Numbered from the stretch's first letter, positions 17,323 to 25,463 are shown. The stretch is 64,000 nucleotides of DNA from Mycobacterium sp. 236(2023) (GCF_029623955.1 NZ_JARSBP010000005.1:1-64000), one strand, 5' to 3'. Notes: a model not told the origin generated them from the letters alone. A program made the numbers and translations.

Positions 17323-18040
17323 TGTGCCCTCTGTGACCTTCGACAGCCCTGTCGTCCACGCGCGCGACGTCCGTAAAGCGTTCGGAGCCAACGTGGTTCT
17401 CGAAAGCCTGGACCTCGAGATCCGAGCGGGCGAGTTCGTCGCGATGCTCGGGCGAAGCGGGTCCGGCAAGAGCACCTTTCTGCGCGCACTCGGCGCGCTG
17501 GACGCGGACTTCGACGGCGACGTCCGGGTACCGCAACGTCGGTCGATCGTGTTCCAGGATCCCCGCCTGCTGCCGTGGCAGCGCGTCCTGACCAACGTGA
17601 CCGTCGGCCTGCCCCGGACACGCGTGGTCAGAGACCTGGCGCGGGCAGCGCTCGCCGAGGTGCGCTTGTCCGGCAAGGAGGAGGCGTGGCCGCGCACGCT
17701 GTCCGGCGGTGAGGCGCAGCGGGTTGCGCTGGCACGGGCCCTGGTTCGCGAGCCCCAATTACTGCTTCTGGACGAGCCGTTCGGCGCTCTCGACGCGCTC
17801 ACCCGGATCAAGATGCACGGCCTGCTCCTCGATCTGTGCCGCAAACACACCCCGGCGGTGCTGCTCGTGACCCACGACGTGGACGAGGCAATTCTGTTGG
17901 CAGACAGGGTGATCGTGCTCACCGACGGCGCGATCTCGCTGGATGCCGAGGTCAGCGTGCCCAAACCACGAGCCCGCGACTCCCCCGAATTCACCGCCTT
18001 GCGTAGACGACTGTTGACCGAACTGGGAGTGGACCCATGA
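17309..18040 (+). CDS. ssuB: ABC transporter ATP-binding protein, SsuB-like
   Basis: This 243-residue ATPase has Walker A GRSGSGKST at residues 48-56, a Q-loop FQDPRLLPW near 82-90, signature LSGGEAQRVALARAL from 131 and Walker B LLLLDEPFG around 151-159. The conserved H-loop is in VTHDVDEA. FQDPRLLPW plus the short length are typical of the SsuB/TauB/NrtD group. It overlaps the permease upstream by 14 bases and the lipoprotein gene downstream by four (ATGA), so the three are one translationally coupled unit. Confidence 0.95.
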   Translation: MTATDVPSVTFDSPVVHARDVRKAFGANVVLESLDLEIRAGEFVAMLGRSGSGKSTFLRALGALDADFDGDVRVPQRRSIVFQDPRLLPWQRVLTNVTVGLPRTRVVRDLARAALAEVRLSGKEEAWPRTLSGGEAQRVALARALVREPQLLLLDEPFGALDALTRIKMHGLLLDLCRKHTPAVLLVTHDVDEAILLADRVIVLTDGAISLDAEVSVPKPRARDSPEFTALRRRLLTELGVDP

Positions 18041-19092
18041 GACACCCGAGAATCGCCGCACTGCTGCTCATCCCCCTGCTGGCGGCCGGCTGTGGGCTCT
18101 CCGAGGACAGTACCGACACCGCCATCGACTCGGTGGAGGTCGCCGGCACCGTCGAGGTGCCCGCGGGCACAAAACTTGTCATCGCCGAGCAGAACGCCAC
18201 GCAGTCGCTGCCCTGGGGTCTGGCCGACGCAGGCAAGGATGCACCGTACGCCGTCGAGTTCGCGGACTTCAGCGGCGGTGCGGCGGTCATCGAGGCGCTG
18301 CGCTCCGGTGCCGCCGACGTCGGTTCCATCGGCGAGGCGCCGGTCCCGATCGCGGTCGACAGCGGGGTCACCGACCTGGTGACGATCGGTCTGCAAGCCA
18401 ATCCGGGGACCAGCGGCGGCTACTACCTGGTGGCGCGTCCGGGCAGCGGTGTCGAACGCATCGAGGACCTCCGGGGCCGGCGCGTCGCCTATCCGCCGGG
18501 ATCGGGACGGCACATGGTCACGGCCGCGCTCCTCAAACAACAAGGCCTCGACCTCAAGACCGATGTCCAGCCGGTCGAACTCGCAGGCGCCGAGGTGGTT
18601 CCGACGTTCGCCGCCGGCGCCGTCGATGCCGCGATCGTGCTCGGCAACCAGTACTACCAACTGGGCGAGCCACCGATCCTCGGTGACGGCACAGGTATCA
18701 ACACCGGCATCCAGACGCTGATCGTCCGCAAAGACATCCTCGACGACCCCGCCAAGAACGCAGCGATCGGCGACTACGTCGGCCGGGCTACCGCGGCGAA
18801 CAACTGGAAAGACACCCATGCCGACGAGTGGATCCAGGAGTACTACGTCAAACAGCAGGGCATCACCGCGGAGCAGGGCCGCAAGCTCTACGAGGAGGAC
18901 GGCATCGCGTCCTACTACCCGATCGATGCCGAATCCACCGAACTGTTCCAGACCGTCGCCGATGGTCTGTACGACACCGGCACCACCAAGACCCATGTCG
19001 ACATCGCGCCGTATGTCGAAGGGCGCTACAACGCCATCGTCGTCGCACAGAACGAACTCGACGGTGTGACACCCAAACCCATCGATGCATAG
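18037..19092 (+). CDS. ssuA: ABC substrate-binding lipoprotein, SsuA-like
   Basis: The 351-residue protein has a lipoprotein signal peptide: MRHPRIAALLLIP core, then lipobox LAAGC with the lipidated C19. The mature part is a periplasmic-binding fold of the NMT1/SsuA type (EQNATQSLPWGLADAG, VRSGAADVGSIGEAPVP-like loop near residue 90, PGSGRHMVTAALLKQQGLD). It would capture the organosulfur substrate at the outer face of the membrane and hand it to the SsuCB-like pair encoded just upstream. The start overlaps the ATPase stop (ATGA). The second TauD follows after 18 bases. Confidence 0.92.
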   Translation: MRHPRIAALLLIPLLAAGCGLSEDSTDTAIDSVEVAGTVEVPAGTKLVIAEQNATQSLPWGLADAGKDAPYAVEFADFSGGAAVIEALRSGAADVGSIGEAPVPIAVDSGVTDLVTIGLQANPGTSGGYYLVARPGSGVERIEDLRGRRVAYPPGSGRHMVTAALLKQQGLDLKTDVQPVELAGAEVVPTFAAGAVDAAIVLGNQYYQLGEPPILGDGTGINTGIQTLIVRKDILDDPAKNAAIGDYVGRATAANNWKDTHADEWIQEYYVKQQGITAEQGRKLYEEDGIASYYPIDAESTELFQTVADGLYDTGTTKTHVDIAPYVEGRYNAIVVAQNELDGVTPKPIDA

Positions 19093-19110
19093 CCCGGAGA
19101 GGACGACCCA

Positions 19111-20028
19111 ATGACCCAGGTAGCACAAGCCATTACGGTTCACCCGCAGTCGGGGTGGACGGGCGCCGAGATCCGCGGCGTGGATCTCACGGCCCCGCTG
19201 TCCGATGAGCAGATCGCGGAGATCCGCGCGGCGTTGCTCACATGGAAGGTGGTGTTCTTCCGCGGCCAGTTCATCGGTCACGACGACCACCTGCGTTTCG
19301 CATCGGCCTTCGGCGCGCCCACGCCGGCCCACCCGCTGTTCGACGCAATCGCCGACCCGAACTATCCGACGATCTACCCGATCTTCCGTGACCGATTCAA
19401 GTCCAGGTACGGCAGCAGCCGCGGCTTCGACAAGGTGAACTGGCATGCCGACGTCACCGCCGCCGTCAACCCGCCGTTCGCATCGATTCTTCGCGCCGAG
19501 GTGATCCCGGCCTTCGGCGGTGACACCCAGTGGTCGAACACCGTGGCGGCATATCAGGGATTGTCGGCTCCGCTGCAGCGGCTGGCGGACAAACTCCGTG
19601 CGGTGCACCGCTTCTCGCCGCCGGAAGGTACCAGTGCGACATCGGATTACCAGCGCCGCGTCAAGGGCAGGCCGCTGGTAACCGAGCACCCGGTGGTTCG
19701 GGTACACCCCGAGACGGGTGAGAAAGCGCTGTATGTGAACCCGGGCTTCACGACGCACATCGTCGGGGTGTCGCCACACGAGAGCAGGCGCCTGCTCGGC
19801 CTCTTCTACGACGAACTGGCCCGGCCCGAACACACGGTGCGCTTCAAATGGGAGCCCGGCAGCATCGCGTTCTGGGACAACCGTTCCACTGTGCACCTGG
19901 CCCCCTCCGATCTGACGACGGATGACGACCGCAGGCTCTACCGCGTCACCTTGGTCGGCGACATCCCGGCCGGACCGGACGGACGTCCTTCGATCGCGCT
20001 GGAGGGCGAGCCGTTCGAAGCCATCTAA
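19111..20028 (+). CDS. TauD/TfdA (AtsK-type) 2-oxoglutarate dioxygenase 2
   Basis: The protein has 305 residues and is paralogous to the dioxygenase at 15521: same SGWTGAE-I-x-GVDLTAPL opening, iron ligands H112-x-D114 (NWHADVT) and H262 (TVHLAPSD), and 2OG arginine R278 in the RRLYRVTLVGD strand. Both active sites look complete, so this is not a decayed copy; different substrate preferences are likely. It closes the importer operon (18 bases after ssuA). A GTG-start kinase-like gene follows nine bases later. Confidence 0.92.
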   Translation: MTQVAQAITVHPQSGWTGAEIRGVDLTAPLSDEQIAEIRAALLTWKVVFFRGQFIGHDDHLRFASAFGAPTPAHPLFDAIADPNYPTIYPIFRDRFKSRYGSSRGFDKVNWHADVTAAVNPPFASILRAEVIPAFGGDTQWSNTVAAYQGLSAPLQRLADKLRAVHRFSPPEGTSATSDYQRRVKGRPLVTEHPVVRVHPETGEKALYVNPGFTTHIVGVSPHESRRLLGLFYDELARPEHTVRFKWEPGSIAFWDNRSTVHLAPSDLTTDDDRRLYRVTLVGDIPAGPDGRPSIALEGEPFEAI

Positions 20029-20037
20029 CATGGCCGT

Positions 20038-20958
20038 GTGACTCCCGACGAGTTGGAAGACCGGACGCGCGGGGCGGTTCGAGCCGCTGTCGACGCGGCC
20101 CGCGAACTCGGCCTCCACGTCGACCGCGGCACTGTGCTGCACGACGTCTTCTCCGTCGTCGTCCACCTCGAGCCCGCGCCGGTGGTAGCGCGGATCCCGG
20201 TGGTGCTGACCGCCAGCGTGGCGCCGGAGCGGCAAGCGGCGCGGCAGCAACGCGAACTCGACGTCGTCGCCTGGCTCGACGAGCAGGGTGTGCCGGTGGT
20301 TCCGCCGTCACCGCTGGTGCCCCGGTCTCCCGTTCGCAGGGACGACTTCCCGATGACGTTCTGGGAGTTGGCCGATGTCGCCGAGGACCACCAGCCGTAT
20401 CGGGGCGTCGACATGTCCTACAGCGCACAATTGCACGCCGCGCTCACCGAATATCCCGGCGAGCTTCCGTTCCTCGCGCCGTTCAACGATGGTCTGCCCG
20501 ACATGATGGCCGAGCTCGGCAGCGTGGACGTGCTGTCGTCTGACGAAATAGACCGCGCGCGTCGGGAATTCGAGCGTCTGCAGTCGGTGTTGTCGGGTCC
20601 CGAGGTGTTCGCGGTGGCCTTTCCGGCCGCATCGGTGCAGCCGGTTCAAGGAGATGGGCCGTCGCACAACGTGATCCGCACCAGATCGGGAATCCGGTTC
20701 TCCGATTTCGAGGACATCTGTGTGGGACCCGTCGAATGGGACGTCGCGATGCTGGGACCCGACGCTGTCCGGGAGTATGAGCGGGCCGCGAATAATCTGG
20801 GGCTGCGCGCCACGGATCCGGAGGTCCTACGGGTCATGGATTGCGCACGGCGGCTTCAGTTCGTCGGGTGCCTCACGTTGGTACCTCAGCTACCGCTGCT
20901 CGCGGACGGGTTGGCGTCAGCGTTGGACGACTGGCGCGCATCGCCCGCGTTCGGTTGA
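20038..20958 (+). CDS. Phosphotransferase (APH/choline-kinase fold) family protein
   Basis: The 306-residue protein has an aminoglycoside-phosphotransferase-like fold. The catalytic-loop equivalent is QGDGPSHN near residue 203, where the usual HGD histidine is Gln but the Asp and the metal-binding Asn are kept. The Mg-binding FSDFEDICVGPVEWD segment follows about 15 residues later. The N-terminal nucleotide lobe is short and lacks an obvious lysine motif. The start is GTG 20038, because the ATG at 20029 meets a stop after three codons. It lies nine bases after the second TauD and may be part of the sulfur operon. The substrate is unknown. Confidence 0.75.
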   Translation: MTPDELEDRTRGAVRAAVDAARELGLHVDRGTVLHDVFSVVVHLEPAPVVARIPVVLTASVAPERQAARQQRELDVVAWLDEQGVPVVPPSPLVPRSPVRRDDFPMTFWELADVAEDHQPYRGVDMSYSAQLHAALTEYPGELPFLAPFNDGLPDMMAELGSVDVLSSDEIDRARREFERLQSVLSGPEVFAVAFPAASVQPVQGDGPSHNVIRTRSGIRFSDFEDICVGPVEWDVAMLGPDAVREYERAANNLGLRATDPEVLRVMDCARRLQFVGCLTLVPQLPLLADGLASALDDWRASPAFG

Positions 20959-20962
20959 GATC

Positions 20963-21403
20963 TTAGGTGGGCAACTCGTAATCCATCGGCGGGCCGTTCG
21001 GGCCGACGGCGCCCTGATCGGCGATCGCTGTGGCCACCGGGATGCCTTCATGAACGATGCCCACAACGACGACATGCTTCTGCACCGCGGGCAACGCGAT
21101 CTGCGCCGTGTCGGGGGTGATGCGGAACGTGGTGGTCTGGCCGTCGGGGGTGCTGGTCGTGAACGAGTTCGACGAGCTGGCGATCACTTGCCCGGCACGC
21201 TGGATGTGTTCGGGGACCGCTGGACCTGCGGCGCTCTGCGGCGGTGTCGGCTGGAGTGCCGGTTGAGGCTCGGCGATCTGGGCTGTCAGCAACCATCCCG
21301 CAGCGGCCGCCGCACCGAACATCGACGCAGTGGCGAGACGACACCCGAGATGGCCGCGCCGGCTGGAGCGCCGGTGCTTTCCGCTGTGATGGATCGCAGT
21401 CAC
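20963..21403 (-). CDS. Exported mycobacterial hypothetical protein
   Basis: This frame encodes 146 residues. A basic N terminus (about residues 1-22) precedes a hydrophobic segment (LATASMFGAAAAAGWLLTA, about 23-41), a Pro/Ala-rich linker and a compact beta-rich C-terminal domain beginning near residue 70 (GQVIASSSNSFTT). It is probably anchored in the membrane with the globular part outside. The start is GTG 21403. A SigF-like promoter ends about ten bases upstream, which would give a nearly leaderless message and supports this start. No catalytic motif is recognised. It is convergent to the kinase-like gene, four bases between stops. Confidence 0.75.
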   Translation of the reverse strand: MTAIHHSGKHRRSSRRGHLGCRLATASMFGAAAAAGWLLTAQIAEPQPALQPTPPQSAAGPAVPEHIQRAGQVIASSSNSFTTSTPDGQTTTFRITPDTAQIALPAVQKHVVVVGIVHEGIPVATAIADQGAVGPNGPPMDYELPT

Positions 21404-21412
21404 GACTGCCGT

Positions 21413-21439
21413 CTACCCCAACAGCTCCCGGCGAAAACG
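21413..21439 (-). promoter_or_regulatory. SigF-type promoter
   Basis: On the minus strand CGTTT (21439-21435), a 16-base spacer and GGGTAG (21418-21413) match the mycobacterial SigF consensus GGTTT-N15-17-GGGTA at nine of ten core bases. The predicted start is three to five bases before the GTG at 21403. Confidence 0.55.
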
Positions 21440-21459
21440 GAATGATGCGAGTAGCTAAC

Positions 21460-22176
21460 TCATTTCCACGCGAATACCGGCTGTTCCAGCCCGTCGACCG
21501 GGTCGCCGCGACCCTCCAGGCCCAACCACCTCAGTTGCAACAGCACCGCGCCGGTCGGCGCGTGGATCAGGTCGTTGCCGAGCGGAATCTGCACGACGGG
21601 GCGCGAACTCTCGGGGATGTCGATGAACCGGGGTGAATCTTCGCGCAGCAACTGATGCAACCCGACGCGGTACACGGCGACCACCTCGTCAGGCGAGGGC
21701 CGGGGGTTGAGACGTCCGGCACCCCAGATCACCACCGGTGTGATGACGTACCCCGAACGCGTCGGGTAGTCGTCGAGCAGCCCGAGCACGGACGTTTCGG
21801 GAAGTCGGACGCCGACTTCTTCGTCGAGCTCGCGCAGCGCGGCATCGACCGCGTTCTCCCCAGGATCGAGCCGCCCGCCCGGCAGTGCCCACTGGGCCGA
21901 GTGAGACGAAAGCCGAGAAGCCCTGCGACACAGGAAGAACGCGGCTCCGCCTGAAACGTTGACCATCCGGCCGTCCAGATCCTCCGGCATCGGTCGTCCG
22001 GCGATCCAGTCGTCCACCGGAGCCGGATCCACCCGATCCTCTCCGACGAGAGAGTCGACGAGCACCACGGCCACGGCGGCGCGCCGCTTGGACGGATCGT
22101 CCACGGTGCGGCGTCGATGACCGGCCAACCGTTCGCGGATCTGGTCACGGAGGGCGTCGTCGTAGCTGATCGTCAC
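21460..22176 (-). CDS. NUDIX hydrolase
   Basis: This 238-residue protein has a canonical Nudix box at residues 101-123 (GRLDPGEN...RELDEEVGV). The upstream WALPGG confirms the fold. The ~70-residue N-terminal extension and the ALPGG..D context resemble CoA-pyrophosphatase-like (NUDT7/8) proteins, but the CoA-specific upstream motif is not clear, so the substrate stays open. Mg-dependent hydrolysis of a nucleoside diphosphate derivative in the cytoplasm is expected. Its start lies downstream of the terminator at 22214-22243, so it has its own transcription unit. Confidence 0.88.
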   Translation of the reverse strand: MTISYDDALRDQIRERLAGHRRRTVDDPSKRRAAVAVVLVDSLVGEDRVDPAPVDDWIAGRPMPEDLDGRMVNVSGGAAFFLCRRASRLSSHSAQWALPGGRLDPGENAVDAALRELDEEVGVRLPETSVLGLLDDYPTRSGYVITPVVIWGAGRLNPRPSPDEVVAVYRVGLHQLLREDSPRFIDIPESSRPVVQIPLGNDLIHAPTGAVLLQLRWLGLEGRGDPVDGLEQPVFAWK

Positions 22177-22213
22177 CGTTCGAGGCTAACGAGAGCATCT
22201 GCGCCAACGCGCC

Positions 22214-22243
22214 GAGGCCGGCACGGTGTCCCGTGCCGGCCTC
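22214..22243 (-). terminator. Perfect hairpin terminator
   Basis: GAGGCCGGCACGG (22214-22226) and CCGTGCCGGCCTC (22231-22243) form a 13-bp perfect stem with a 4-base loop, starting 12 bases past the stop of the gene at 22256-23251. There is no T-run on either side, again a U-less mycobacterial type. It would separate that gene from the NUDIX gene. Confidence 0.75.
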
Positions 22244-22255
22244 AGAACGTGCGGG

Positions 22256-23251
22256 TCAGTTGTTGATACCGACCACTTCCTGAGCAATTGCGGCGATCCG
22301 CGTCTGCGCCGCCGAGACCACGCGCTGGCGGTCCTTGTGCGCCTCTTCATACGCGATGATCGCCCGGATGTCGGAGGGCTCCTCCAGCTCCTTCACCGCG
22401 CTCGCAGCGTCGTTGACGTTCAAATCGTCATAGTCGGCGATCGGAAGCTCTTCGGCGGTCAGGATGCCCGTCGCGCCACGCGCCGCATGGATGACCTCGG
22501 CAGCGTTCTCTGCACCCTGGTCACGCGAGATGCGCTCGGCGGTCTGCAGGGCCGAATCACGCGCACCCGTCAGCACCTTCGTTGCGACCTCGCCGGTCCG
22601 CGAGCCACGCTCGATCAACTCGTCGACGTTCGGGCGAACCGAGCGCAGCGCCTCGGCGATGCGCTCCGCACCACGGGTCGACCACGTGAACGGCAGGTTC
22701 GCCAGCTTCACGGCAAGGCCGGCGGCGGCCTGCAGCGGTGTGCGCCTCAGCGCGGCCGGGCCCCCGAGGGCATCCTCGGCCAACACCGTCGTCAGCCACT
22801 CCACCGTCGCGGTGTGTGCGGTGATGAGCCGGGTCGCGAGTTCCTCGACGTCGGACTCCTTGGCCGACACCGCAAGTGCCTTGACGTAGCGCGAACGGTC
22901 GAGCAGCTGGCCTTCGAGTGCGAGGTCGCCGAGAAGCGCCTCGTCGAACGGCTCTGCCTGCTCGGTCAGCGCCTTGACCGCCGCCGCTGCCCGGCCGAGG
23001 AAGGGTCCGAGGATGTCGGGGAAGCCCCCTAGGTCGCGGATTGCCTTCTCGATCGCTTCGGCACGGATCTTGGCGTTCTCCGCGTTCTGCGTGAGCTCAC
23101 GCTGCACCGCATCGGTGCGGGCCTGCGCGACGCGCGTCTCGGCGACCTGGATCTCGGTGTGGGTCAGGTCAAGCACGGTGCGTAGCTGAGCGATGAGGGT
23201 CGCCTTCGTGGCGGTAACCTCGGCGGTCTCGACTGTCTTGGTTGAAGCCAT
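22256..23251 (-). CDS. Ferritin-like helical protein with conserved C-terminal helical domain
   Basis: The protein has 331 residues, almost entirely helical. The N-terminal ~165 residues contain spaced acidic/His positions in helices (HTEIQVAETR, EQAEPFDEALLGDL, ITAHTATVEWL) compatible with a ferritin-like four-helix domain. A middle linker of about 90 residues follows. The C-terminal segment (LPIADYDDLNVNDA... IAYEEAHKDRQRVV) resembles a short domain also found at the end of mycobacterial lipid-droplet-associated proteins. Metal binding and partner are unproven. The start is ATG 23251; a 30-base hairpin terminator follows the stop. Confidence 0.7.
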   Translation of the reverse strand: MASTKTVETAEVTATKATLIAQLRTVLDLTHTEIQVAETRVAQARTDAVQRELTQNAENAKIRAEAIEKAIRDLGGFPDILGPFLGRAAAAVKALTEQAEPFDEALLGDLALEGQLLDRSRYVKALAVSAKESDVEELATRLITAHTATVEWLTTVLAEDALGGPAALRRTPLQAAAGLAVKLANLPFTWSTRGAERIAEALRSVRPNVDELIERGSRTGEVATKVLTGARDSALQTAERISRDQGAENAAEVIHAARGATGILTAEELPIADYDDLNVNDAASAVKELEEPSDIRAIIAYEEAHKDRQRVVSAAQTRIAAIAQEVVGINN

Positions 23252-23442
23252 GGTTCTCGTTTCACCCCTTGTTGGAGACTTGGCGTTCTTCGGTCAGCGC
23301 ATTTCTGCGCTCACGGTTCGTCTACCCGGCGATGCGCCGGTCGATCGCGCTCGACACGCGTTGTGAAAAAGGCGTCAATTGTGTGTAGGTCGCGGGCCGG
23401 AATGGGTACACCGGACCAACTTTCGTTTACGCTGCGCACCCC

Positions 23443-23468
23443 GGTTTGGAGCGCTCGGCGGCGGGTAC
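23443..23468 (+). promoter_or_regulatory. SigF-type promoter (best match in window)
   Basis: GGTTT at 23443-23447, a 15-base spacer and GGGTAC at 23463-23468 match the SigF consensus perfectly. The predicted start (about 23475) lies just before the GTG/ATG cluster at 23479-23490, so the transcript for the di-iron enzyme gene would be leaderless or nearly so. Confidence 0.65.
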
Positions 23469-23478
23469 GTAGGGCGCT

Positions 23479-24492
23479 GTGATGCCCATGCTGGTTCAAC
23501 CAACCCTGCCGGACCCCCGCGGTCCCATCTCCATGTCGGTCATCGAGATGCTCGCCGAGCGCGCCCCCCTTCGCTATCTGGCGCGGGTGGAGACGTCGCT
23601 GGCCGACGCCGATCCTGCGGGCATCGACCTGCAGCTGGCGCTCTACGTCTGCTACGAGCTGCATTACCGCGGCTTCGCCGGCGTGGATTCGGGCTGGGAG
23701 TGGAACGCGGGGCTCATCGATCTGCGCGGACGACTGGAAGACCTTTTCCTCAACGACATTCGCGCCGCGGTCGGCCCCGTAGAGCCGGGTGTCAGTGCGC
23801 TCGAAGAGCTCGACAAACTGTGCGTGGAACCGGTCAACGGAAACGGGCCCTCCTACTATCTGCGCGATGAGGGCAGCTGGGAGCAGATGCGTGAGTACTT
23901 CGCGCACCGCTCGCTGTATCACCTCAAGGAGGGCGATCCGCACGCGTGGGCGATCCCGCGGCTCACCGGACAGGCGAAGGCGTCGTTCGTCGCGGTCGAA
24001 TACGACGAGTTCGGCGCCGGCAAGGGTGCCCGGCTGCATCAGCAGTTGTTCGCCGATCTGATGGAGGCGGCGGGGCTGGACACCACGTATCTCGGCTATC
24101 TCAACGATGTCCCTGCGGAGTCCCTCGCGGTGGTCAATCTGATGTCGTTGTTCGGCCTGCACCGGCGTTTACGCGGTTCGGCTGTCGGGCATTTCGCCGC
24201 CACCGAGGTCACCTCTCCACCCGGATCACGCCGCATGGTGCAGGCGCTGGAACGTCTTGGCGCACCGCAGGAATGCCACACGTTCTACGCCGAGCATGTG
24301 GAAGCCGATGCCGTGCACGAGCAGGTGGTACGCACCGATGTGGTCGGCGATCTGGTGGCGCAGGAACCCGACCTCGACGCCGATGTGGTGTTCGGGATCC
24401 GGGCATTCGACCTTGTCGAGAACCGGCTGGCCGATCACCTCATGGCGTGCTGGCACGGCGGGCGAACATCATTGCGACGCCCCCTGGGCTGA
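23479..24492 (+). CDS. Iron-containing redox enzyme, heme-oxygenase-like di-iron oxidase fold
   Basis: The protein has up to 337 residues. Candidate metal-ligand segments of the heme-oxygenase-like (HDO) superfamily are visible: KEGDPHAW (residues 150-157), EYDEFGAGKGARLHQQ (174-189) and a C-terminal FYAEHVEADAVHEQV helix. Family members oxidise substrates with O2, but specificity cannot be read. The start is uncertain: GTG 23479, ATG 23482 or ATG 23488, all within about 15 bases of the predicted SigF start site; ATG 23533 is less likely. Its 3' end overlaps by 24 bases the convergent CDGSH gene, which is coupled to a methyltransferase; the trio may act together (inference). Confidence 0.85.
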   Translation: MMPMLVQPTLPDPRGPISMSVIEMLAERAPLRYLARVETSLADADPAGIDLQLALYVCYELHYRGFAGVDSGWEWNAGLIDLRGRLEDLFLNDIRAAVGPVEPGVSALEELDKLCVEPVNGNGPSYYLRDEGSWEQMREYFAHRSLYHLKEGDPHAWAIPRLTGQAKASFVAVEYDEFGAGKGARLHQQLFADLMEAAGLDTTYLGYLNDVPAESLAVVNLMSLFGLHRRLRGSAVGHFAATEVTSPPGSRRMVQALERLGAPQECHTFYAEHVEADAVHEQVVRTDVVGDLVAQEPDLDADVVFGIRAFDLVENRLADHLMACWHGGRTSLRRPLG

Positions 24493-24690
24493 GTCGGCGG
24501 CCCGCTCTTTGCGGCGGTGACTCGTGTCGCACAGCGGATACATCTTGGATCGGCGGCACGCGCAGATCGCGACCATGAATCGATCGGACTCCACCGTGCT
24601 TCCGTCCGGGAGTTCCACCCGAACAGGACCTTCCACCATGACTGGCCCGCCTGGAACCACGCGGACCAGTCGTGGCGGTTGATTCGTCAC
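24469..24690 (-). CDS. CDGSH-type [2Fe-2S] protein
   Basis: The protein has 73 residues, GTG start. The cluster-binding motif CACRRSKMYPLCDTSH supplies the three-Cys-one-His ligand set C43, C45, C54 and H58. The usual CDGSH glycine is Thr (CDTSH). The start is fixed by GTGA overlap with the stop of the methyltransferase gene, indicating translational coupling. Likely a small soluble redox or cluster-transfer protein. The pairing with the methyltransferase, and convergence on the di-iron oxidase gene, suggest it could supply electrons to the oxidase (inference). Confidence 0.88.
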   Translation of the reverse strand: MTNQPPRLVRVVPGGPVMVEGPVRVELPDGSTVESDRFMVAICACRRSKMYPLCDTSHRRKERAADSAQGASQ

Positions 24691-25379
24691 GGAGCGTCGG
24701 CCCGGATCACGACGATGCGCTCGAAGCGGCTTCCCCGCGACAGCAGCCCGGCGCGCATCAGCCAGGAGGCGCGAGCCGACATCACGGGACCGAATGGAAT
24801 CAGCTGCTGCGCAACCACTTCCGCAGACATTCCGTGAGCCTTCAGCGCTCGCAGGGTGCGTTGAACATTTGAGCATTCCGACTGGACGACGAGCATCGTG
24901 CCGCCCTCGTCCAGCAGAAGCGGCGCGGCCGCACACATCGGATCGAGCACCAACCGGCCGTCAGGTCCGGCGTTCCACGCGCGCGACGGACCAGCCGCAG
25001 CCGAGATCGCAGCGCTGTCGTCCTCGGGTCCCACCGGCACATAGGGCGGGTTGGCGAGCACGACGTCGAAGGGTCCGAATTCGATTGCGCGAGCCCATGA
25101 CCCGCGATGCACCTGTACCTCCGCGCCCACCGCGAGCGCATCCTGGCGCGTCCGCTGCACCGCCTTGGGACAGATGTCGAACGCCGTGACCTCTTTGGCC
25201 CCGGCGGTGGCTGCCGCGATGGCCACGACGCCGCTACCGGTACAGAGGTCGGCAATTCTCGCCCCGGGGGCCACATCGGCTTGTTTGAGGGCGTCGATCA
25301 GCAGTTGCGAATCCTCCTGCGGAGGATAGACCTCAACGGGGATTTCGGGGGCGTCAAAGTCGGTGTATGCGCTCGTCAC
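24687..25379 (-). CDS. HemK/PrmC-like class I SAM methyltransferase
   Basis: The 230-residue protein has SAM motif I as DLCTGSG (residues 44-50), the acidic motif near AFDIC (67-70) and the catalytic NPPY at 110-113, the signature of HemK/MTQ2-type glutamine methyltransferases and of N6-adenine enzymes. The N terminus (VYPPQEDSQLL) is the HemK2/MTQ2 hallmark. The start GTG 25379 follows this conserved N terminus. It lacks the N-terminal helical domain of PrmC, so release factors are not the assured target. It is coupled (GTGA) to the CDGSH gene. Upstream lies the tandem palindrome shared with the divergent Cys-rich gene. Confidence 0.88.
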   Translation of the reverse strand: MTSAYTDFDAPEIPVEVYPPQEDSQLLIDALKQADVAPGARIADLCTGSGVVAIAAATAGAKEVTAFDICPKAVQRTRQDALAVGAEVQVHRGSWARAIEFGPFDVVLANPPYVPVGPEDDSAAISAAAGPSRAWNAGPDGRLVLDPMCAAAPLLLDEGGTMLVVQSECSNVQRTLRALKAHGMSAEVVAQQLIPFGPVMSARASWLMRAGLLSRGSRFERIVVIRADAP

Positions 25380-25408
25380 GCCTCCTTGATGCCCGCTACC
25401 GTGCCCTC

Positions 25409-25433
25409 CAAACGTTTGCCCTCCAAACGTTTG
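25409..25433. promoter_or_regulatory. Tandem CAAACGTTTG palindromes, probable operator
   Basis: Two perfect 10-bp palindromes CAAACGTTTG (25409-25418 and 25424-25433) sit in a directly repeated 15-base unit (GCCCTCCAAACGTTT), centre to centre 15 bases. They lie between the divergent methyltransferase (start 25379) and Cys-rich gene (start 25464). The arrangement looks like a dimer-binding operator, but the CGTTT half also serves as a possible SigF -35. Confidence 0.45.
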
Positions 25434-25453
25434 CCCATGGGGCGGACGGGAAT
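25428..25453 (+). promoter_or_regulatory. Weak SigF-like promoter
   Basis: CGTTT (25428-25432), 15 bases, GGGAAT (25448-25453), one mismatch in the -10 core relative to GGGTA. The predicted start would be close to the ATG at 25464. It overlaps the second palindrome. Confidence 0.3.
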
Positions 25454-25463
25454 CCGGCCGCAC

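Noticed and set aside
15808..20250. A 1480-codon open frame on the minus strand
   Set aside because: It lies opposite the TauD, SsuCBA-like and second TauD genes, has low-complexity Arg/Ser composition and no domain; it is an artefact of high GC in the third codon position.
22323..23343. SigF-type promoter for the ferritin-like gene (minus strand TACCC near 23323)
   Set aside because: A good -10 exists but the -35 position has no GTTT-like element.
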